Origin: Verrucomicrobiota bacterium
GTDB taxonomy: Bacteria; Verrucomicrobiota; Verrucomicrobiia; Chthoniobacterales; JAFAMB01
Reading direction: 5' to 3'
Length of the DNA stretch: 34,385 nucleotides
Assembly: GCA_019247695.1 (NCBI GenBank)
Contig: JAFBAP010000102.1
Location: forward strand, 1-34,385
Below the pieces are notes generated by a model. The model was given only the letters and a program-made list of their open reading frames with translations. It ran no database searches and had not been told where the DNA came from. Within the stretch, counting starts at the first letter, position 1; every line of letters starts with the position of its first letter. The translations under genes and the position numbers were made by a program. Shown here piece after piece: positions 30,029-34,385 of this stretch.

Positions 30029-30919
30029 ATGAGTTTACCCGCAATTGGATTTGTTGGCGTCGGACGCATGGGCGCAAATATGGCGCGGCGCTTGCGAGAT
30101 GTGGGCTATCCGATCGTCGCAGTGCACGATGCGCAACGGGAAACGGCAGAGAGCGTTGCATCGGAGCTTGAGGCCGGGGCGGCCGAACGCGTTTCTGAGG
30201 TCAGCCGGTTGGCCGAGGTCATTTTCACCGTTGTGACCGATGACGCTGCGATGCGTTCGATCTACTTTGGACCGGACAATCTGTTTGAGCATGCGCGCGG
30301 CAAATTTTTCGTGAACTGCGCAACGATCAGTCCGGCCGTCCACATTGAAGTCGAACAGGCCGGCGCGGAACGCGGCGCTCACGTCCTGGAAGCCCCCATG
30401 GCTTCCAGCATTCCACAGGCACGTGAAGGCAAGCTGTACATGATGCTGGCCGGCGACCAGACGGCTTACCGGTGGGTGGAACCGATCCTTGAACAGCTGA
30501 CCTGCGCCCGCCATTTCATCGGTAAACCGGGCAGTGCGGCCGCGCTGAAGGCATTGGTTAACATGGTCATGAACATCAACACCGCCGGCCTGGCGGAGGG
30601 GTTGGGTCTGGCCGAAGCGCTCGGGTTGGACCTGGCGCTCGTGAACGACGTGTTTTCGCAAACGGGCGCCAATTCCCGCGTCCTTGAGACCGACGGCCAG
30701 GACATGATCGACCGGGAGCACTCCGTTTTTTTCTCGGCGGCGCACGCCGCGAAAGACAGCGGGATTGCGCTCAGCCTGGCCCAGCAGCACGGCCTGCAAC
30801 TGCCGCTGTTGGACGCTTCCAAACGGCAGTTTGACCGGATGGTGCAAATCGGCTTGGGCGGCATCGACAAATCCGGGATTTCGGAGCTCACGTTTCTATC
30901 CCGCCGGGCCAAGGACTGA
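30029..30919 (+). CDS. NAD(P)-dependent 3-hydroxyisobutyrate dehydrogenase-like enzyme
   Basis: 296 residues from ATG 30029. The N-terminal Rossmann fold starts with the dinucleotide motif IGFVGVGRMGANMARRL (GxGxMGxxM). The substrate motif usually written DAPVSGG is changed to EAPMASSIPQAREGKLYMMLAGD (about 120-142). The catalytic Lys is in GKPGSAAALKALVNMVM (about 176), and the all-helical C-terminal domain has GLGLAEALGLD, KDSGIALSLAQQHGLQLPL. The family oxidises beta-hydroxyacids or reduces the matching semialdehydes or glyoxylate derivatives; the altered substrate motif (SS in place of GG) makes the exact substrate uncertain. The alpha/beta hydrolase gene begins 36 bases downstream. Confidence 0.92.
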   Translation: MSLPAIGFVGVGRMGANMARRLRDVGYPIVAVHDAQRETAESVASELEAGAAERVSEVSRLAEVIFTVVTDDAAMRSIYFGPDNLFEHARGKFFVNCATISPAVHIEVEQAGAERGAHVLEAPMASSIPQAREGKLYMMLAGDQTAYRWVEPILEQLTCARHFIGKPGSAAALKALVNMVMNINTAGLAEGLGLAEALGLDLALVNDVFSQTGANSRVLETDGQDMIDREHSVFFSAAHAAKDSGIALSLAQQHGLQLPLLDASKRQFDRMVQIGLGGIDKSGISELTFLSRRAKD

Positions 30920-30955
30920 AAGGGCGGGCTGTCCAGACGCGGCGCGGGCCGTTTC

Positions 30956-31789
30956 ATGATCTCCGATTGCGAGACCGGCGAAATCAAGGGAAGCGGGTCA
31001 GCCGCTCTCTTTTTCCGGCGCTGGAAGGCGGCTGCCCCCGTAGGGCAGGTCCTCGTGATTCATGGCCTGGGTGAAAGCACGGGCCGCTATCTCCACGTCG
31101 GACGATGCTTCCAGCAGGCCGGTTTTAACGTTTTTGCCGTAGACCTGCGCGGGCACGGGCGCAGCAGCGGGCAACGGGGCGCCTTTGCCCGTTATGAGGA
31201 CCTGGCCAGCGACGTCGAGACTGCCCTGGCCGGCCTTGAGGTCAAAGCGACCATCATCTTCGCCCACAGTTTCGGCGCCCAACTAGCGTTCTGGACGCTT
31301 GCCCGCAGCCCATATCGTCCCTTAGGCCTGATTGCGAGTGCTCCCTGGCTGGAGCTTACCTCTCCACCCGGGCCCTCGCTGCGACGCTTTGCCCAGGTGA
31401 TGCGCCGGTGCTGGCCGGCCTGCCCATTTCCGACCGGGATCACCGGCGACAAGGTCTCATCGGACCCGGCTTTTATCGACGCACTCGACGATAAGCACCT
31501 GCTCATCCCGTTCATCCGCGTCCATACCTATTTCGAAGCCGAGCGCGCCGCCGGTGACCTGTTACGGCACCCATTCTGCCCGGTACCCGTCCTGGTCGCT
31601 CACGGTACGGCTGACCCGGTAACGTCGCCGGCGGTGACCCGGGAGTTCTTTAACCGGCTGGAGGCGCCCGCCAAGACCTTGAAACTGTACCCGGACCTGC
31701 GTCACGAGCTCCACAACGAGCGCGCGCGGGAAACCGTCTTGCGCGACTACGTGGCCTGGATGCGGGAGTTGGTGTCGAGCGGGGGCTGA
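30956..31789 (+). CDS. Alpha/beta hydrolase (monoacylglycerol lipase-like)
   Basis: 277 residues from ATG 30956. The fold is clear: oxyanion strand VLVIHGLGESTGRY (32-45), AVDLRGHGRSSGQRG (61-75), nucleophile elbow IFAHSFGAQ with Ser105, the acid in VAHGTADPVTS (about 220), and the His in DLRHELHNE (about 250). The DLRGHGxSxG and LRHELHNE motifs are typical of lysophospholipase/monoglyceride lipase-type hydrolases (PldB/YtpA group). The elbow has Ala where Gly is usual (AHSFG rather than GHSMG), a tolerated change. No signal peptide, so probably cytoplasmic or membrane-associated. It follows the dehydrogenase on the same strand. Confidence 0.9.
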   Translation: MISDCETGEIKGSGSAALFFRRWKAAAPVGQVLVIHGLGESTGRYLHVGRCFQQAGFNVFAVDLRGHGRSSGQRGAFARYEDLASDVETALAGLEVKATIIFAHSFGAQLAFWTLARSPYRPLGLIASAPWLELTSPPGPSLRRFAQVMRRCWPACPFPTGITGDKVSSDPAFIDALDDKHLLIPFIRVHTYFEAERAAGDLLRHPFCPVPVLVAHGTADPVTSPAVTREFFNRLEAPAKTLKLYPDLRHELHNERARETVLRDYVAWMRELVSSGG

Positions 31790-31795
31790 ATGCCA

Positions 31796-32130
31796 TCACA
31801 CGGCGGTCACAGCGGGTTTGGCGGGCACGGCGTAAGAGTTCACACGGCGAACACGGCGAGTCACGGCGACCACGGCGGGAAGAGGAAGAGGAAGAAGGGG
31901 AAAGGGTTCGGGGTTCGGGGTTCGGAGCGGCAGCATGGGGGGTGGGTGCGAGTGTCAACCTTTGAGTTGCCGCCGGGTCCTCTCGATCTGTGTCAATCTG
32001 TGTAATCTGTGGATGTTTTCTCGTTTTCTGCGTTCTTCTGCGTGGTCTGCGGATGATTCTGTCTTCCTACCATGCTCCGCCGGACGATTGGAGCCGGTGA
32101 TACGACGTCTCCGAACCCCGAACCCCGAAC
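31796..32130. repeat. Composite repeat island, copy 4
   Basis: Four blocks in a row: (1) CACGGCG-type 9-mers, 31796-31877; (2) purine tract and three exact heptamers GTTCGGG, GTTCGGG, GTTCGGA at 31906-31926; (3) a 91-base segment (31966-32056) rich in CTGTGTAATCTGTGG and TTCTGCGTTCTTCTGCGTGG; (4) inverted heptamers CCGAACC (32109-32130). It fills the 356-base gap between convergent genes; no gene is seen. Blocks 1 and 3 are repeated at 34155-34233 (direct) and 34248-34337 (inverted). Confidence 0.85.
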
Positions 32131-32145
32131 GCCAAAACCCGAACT

Positions 32146-33324
32146 CTACCGGCCGTGTGGCTCAAAGAGCACCCGGATGCAGCCGCCCTGTTTACGCTTA
32201 AAAATGTTGAATGCCTTATCGGCTTCATGCAGTCCCAGGCGGTGGGTAATGACGACGGCGGGGTTGACCTCGCCTCGTTCGATGAACTGCAGCAAACGGT
32301 CCAGGTAACGCTGGGCATGCATCTGACCGGTGCGCAGCTGCAGACCTTTGTTCATCAACGCGCCCAACGGGATCTTATCGGCCAAGCCGCCGTAAACGCC
32401 GATAATCGAGACCGTGCCCCCCTTTCGGCAGGCAAGGATGGCTTCACGCACCACGTGCGGCCGTTCAGTCTCCAGGCGCAACGTCTGTTTCAGGCGGTCG
32501 TAAGCGCCTTCCAGCCCCGGATGGTGCGCTTCCATGCCGACTGCGTCGATGCAGGCATCCGGACCGCGGCCGCCGGTCAGTTCACGCAAGGCGTCCCGGA
32601 CGTGCACTTTGGTGTAATCGAGGGTTTGGGCGCCGAAATGGCGGGCCGCCATGGTTAACCGCTCAGCGTAACGGTCGATGGCGATGACCCGCTCGGCGCC
32701 GAGCAGGTAAGCGCTTTTGATCGCAAAGAGGCCGACCGCACCTGCACCCCAGACCGCCACCACGTCGCCCCCTTTAATGTCACAGAGGTCGGCCGCCATA
32801 AAGCCGGTGGGAAACGCGTCAGACACAAAAAGTGCCTGCTCGTTGGTGATACCGTCCGGGACCTTGCGGGAACCGAGGTCGGCAAATGGCACCCGGATGT
32901 ATTCGGCATGGCTGCCGGCATAGCCGCCGACCAGGTGCGAGTAGCCAAAAATTCCGCAGGGCGAGTATCCCCACAATTTCTCGGCCAGGTGCGCATTCGG
33001 GTTCGTGTTATCGCAAAGCGACCAGAGATCACGTTTGCAGTAATAACATGCGCCGCAGCCGATCACGGATCCGACCACGACCCGGTCACCCGGTTTGAGC
33101 CGGGTGACCGCGGGCCCGGTCTCGACGATTTCCCCCATGAATTCGTGGCCGATAATGTCCCCCTTTTCCATGAAGGGAATGAAGCCATCGTAAAGATGCA
33201 GGTCCGACCCGCAGATGGTCGTCGCGAGCACCTTCACGATGGCGTCGTGCGGGTTCAGGATTTTCGGGTCAGGAGCATTCTCCAGCCCCACTTTATTAAT
33301 GCCTTGCCAGCAGATTGCTTTCAT
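32146..33324 (-). CDS. Zinc-dependent alcohol dehydrogenase (formaldehyde/threonine dehydrogenase-like)
   Basis: 392 residues from ATG 33324, which has an AGGTGGAG ribosome site; a GTG one codon upstream is less likely. Medium-chain dehydrogenase: catalytic zinc ligands in TTICGSDLHLYDG (Cys about 37) and GHEFMGEIVE (His-Glu about 60), structural zinc region GCGACYYCKRDLWSLCDN with the Cys cluster, and an NAD(P) Rossmann motif VWGAGAVGLFAIKSA (about 192). The extra segment VDAVGMEAHH / GAYDRLKQTLRLETERPHVVREAI resembles the insertion of the glutathione-independent formaldehyde dehydrogenase/threonine dehydrogenase-like group often annotated in soil bacteria. The substrate cannot be fixed from sequence. 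It forms a same-strand pair with the SRPBCC gene 59 bases upstream; both are enclosed by repeat copies. Confidence 0.93.
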   Translation of the reverse strand: MKAICWQGINKVGLENAPDPKILNPHDAIVKVLATTICGSDLHLYDGFIPFMEKGDIIGHEFMGEIVETGPAVTRLKPGDRVVVGSVIGCGACYYCKRDLWSLCDNTNPNAHLAEKLWGYSPCGIFGYSHLVGGYAGSHAEYIRVPFADLGSRKVPDGITNEQALFVSDAFPTGFMAADLCDIKGGDVVAVWGAGAVGLFAIKSAYLLGAERVIAIDRYAERLTMAARHFGAQTLDYTKVHVRDALRELTGGRGPDACIDAVGMEAHHPGLEGAYDRLKQTLRLETERPHVVREAILACRKGGTVSIIGVYGGLADKIPLGALMNKGLQLRTGQMHAQRYLDRLLQFIERGEVNPAVVITHRLGLHEADKAFNIFKRKQGGCIRVLFEPHGR

Positions 33325-33383
33325 CACTCCACCTGAGGGTAACGCTTCGGGAACGGCGCCGGATGACCGATCAAATGCTCAGA

Positions 33384-34115
33384 TCACCAATTGGGTGACA
33401 GGATTTTACCCAGCGGCGAGGGGCGCCCGGCGGCCTGCCCGTCAACCGAGCAAATTTCGCCCGCTTCGATCTGCTGCTTCAGTTGGTGCAACCCCCGGCT
33501 TACCCCGGAGCGCCAGCCTTGCGCCGCGACGTGATCGGCGATGACGCCGGCCGGGGAGGCGGCCCCTTCCTGTTGAATTTGGATTTCCACCTCGGTTCCC
33601 CGATTGCCCGGAGCCGGTTGCAGGATGAGTTGCCCGCTGTGCCCCGGTCTGCCCTCGGCGGATGCCCGCCAGGCAACGAATTCATTCTCGCGGTCAGCGG
33701 TAAGCGAGATGTGCCAGGCCACGTCCTGGTTCCGCGTCTGAGCGTGCACCTGGTACTCCGATTCGTTCACCGGCCTGAGATCGTGGATTATGCCGGCAAG
33801 GAGCGGCAGGTGATCAGGTTGTTTGAGGTAGGCGTAAATCTCAGCCGGCGAACGCTCGATCGTGACGACGGCACAGGTCGTTGCCGATGCACTGCGGTCT
33901 GCCGTGTTGATGCCCAGGACGTTGTAGAGGCTGCAATGGCCACGGATGCCGCGGTAGGCAAGGGCCAGACCTGTCCCCAATAACCCGTACCGCACCCATG
34001 ACGTGCGCGTCGCGCCGTAAACGGCCAGGGCTCCCCCGGCCACGCCACAGACCCACCGCTCGGTGGTCCCGACATTCGGAGTTGCGCCTGATGAAGCTGG
34101 AAAATCCGCGTGCAT
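33384..34115 (-). CDS. SRPBCC-family protein with N-terminal membrane (DUF2892-like) segment
   Basis: 243 residues from ATG 34115; an ATG at 34130 is possible, but lies in the adjacent repeat (CATCACACGGCGG). Residues about 15-60 (ERWVCGVAGGALAVYGATRTSWVRYGLLGTGLALAYRG in segments) form two short hydrophobic helices and end in HCSLYNVLGIN, the DUF2892-type pattern seen in YgaP-like proteins. The rest (about 75-215) is an SRPBCC/polyketide cyclase-like START-fold domain: VVTIERSPAEIYAYLKQPDHLPLL, then DVAWHISLTADRENEFVAWRA, then a long C-terminal helix. Such cavity proteins bind hydrophobic ligands; the ligand is unknown. This fusion is common in soil bacteria. Probably cotranscribed with the alcohol dehydrogenase. 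Confidence 0.82.
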   Translation of the reverse strand: MHADFPASSGATPNVGTTERWVCGVAGGALAVYGATRTSWVRYGLLGTGLALAYRGIRGHCSLYNVLGINTADRSASATTCAVVTIERSPAEIYAYLKQPDHLPLLAGIIHDLRPVNESEYQVHAQTRNQDVAWHISLTADRENEFVAWRASAEGRPGHSGQLILQPAPGNRGTEVEIQIQQEGAASPAGVIADHVAAQGWRSGVSRGLHQLKQQIEAGEICSVDGQAAGRPSPLGKILSPNW

Positions 34116-34127
34116 GCGACGAGATCG

Positions 34128-34385
34128 CATCACACGGCGGCCACGGCGGTGTGGTCACACGGCGGGCACAGCGGGTTTGGCGGGCGCAACGTAAGAGTTC
34201 ACACGGCGAACACGGCGGGCCACGGCGACCACGGAGGAAAGATTAAATCATCCGCAGAACACGCAGAAGAACGCAGAAAAGAGAAAACATCCACAGATTA
34301 CACAGATTGACGCAGATTAAGAGGACCTGGCGGCAACCCTAAGCTTCTCGCATCTACCCCCAGGATGCAGCTCCGAACTCCGAAC
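34128..34385. repeat. Composite repeat island, copy 5 (cut by window end)
   Basis: The CACGGCG block begins with a shorter copy at 34128-34150 and a full copy at 34155-34233, about 92% identical by eye to 31796-31877. The segment 34248-34337 is the reverse complement of 31966-32056 at about 93% identity. Two inverted heptamers (CTCCGAACTCCGAAC) end the window at 34371-34385, so the element may continue beyond it. Confidence 0.85.

Overview
The window is 34.4 kb of GC-rich bacterial chromosome with about 22 protein genes and one tRNA. The organism is most likely a soil-type member of the Verrucomicrobiota. I infer this from the mix of genes (DUF6600-type envelope protein, CheB/CheR/PAS kinase with lone receivers, PEGA protein, Lhr-core helicase) and from the many short intergenic repeats; no taxonomic marker gene is present, so the assignment is tentative. 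Most features are chromosomal housekeeping or signalling genes. I see no complete prophage, no IS with a transposase, no CRISPR array and no integrase.

Layout. 1-447: no gene, but a ~200-bp inverted-repeat element. 448-3066 (minus): an RsbRD_N-type sensor kinase and an AI-2E/PerM-family permease. 3435-4563 (plus): a small unknown protein, possibly emfourin-like, followed by a metzincin-type zinc protease; together they look like a protease-inhibitor pair. 4734-9131 (plus): a secreted coiled-coil/DUF6600 protein with 14-residue repeats, then a membrane-anchored kinase-like protein (probably a pseudokinase) with PEGA repeats. 9417-14305 (minus): a 1280-residue CheB-CheR-PAS-PAS-histidine kinase fusion followed by two stand-alone NarL-type receivers; the CheB part has lost its catalytic histidine. 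14459-22262 (plus): Lhr-like helicase, sugar phosphate isomerase/epimerase-like protein, Hsp20, Lon protease, and a receiver-LuxR regulator. 22567-24164 (plus): two unknown membrane proteins and a CYTH protein. 24238-27431 (minus): a carbohydrate ABC importer (binding protein and two permeases, no ATPase gene), with a candidate promoter and palindromic operator upstream. 27560-28888 (minus): an NtrC-type sigma-54 activator. 29064-29136 (minus): tRNA-Ala(GGC). 29435-31789 (plus): a DUF2231-like membrane protein, a 3-hydroxyisobutyrate dehydrogenase-like enzyme and an alpha/beta hydrolase. 32146-34115 (minus): a zinc alcohol dehydrogenase and an SRPBCC membrane-associated protein, bracketed by near-identical repeats.

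The most unusual feature is the intergenic DNA. A composite repeat recurs at 18.0, 28.96, 29.3, 31.8 and 34.1 kb: a CACGGCG-rich block, then a purine spacer, then GTTCGG(G/A) heptamers. It is accompanied by other 7-bp-period tracts (GGCGGGT, GGGTAAC, TGGTAAC) at 9.1, 17.1 and 28.9 kb, and by hairpin elements at 0, 9.1 and 22.3 kb. The two copies at 31.8 and 34.2 kb are about 92-93% identical by eye. Function is unknown; they behave like dispersed, non-autonomous elements or like the heptameric STRR repeats of cyanobacteria.
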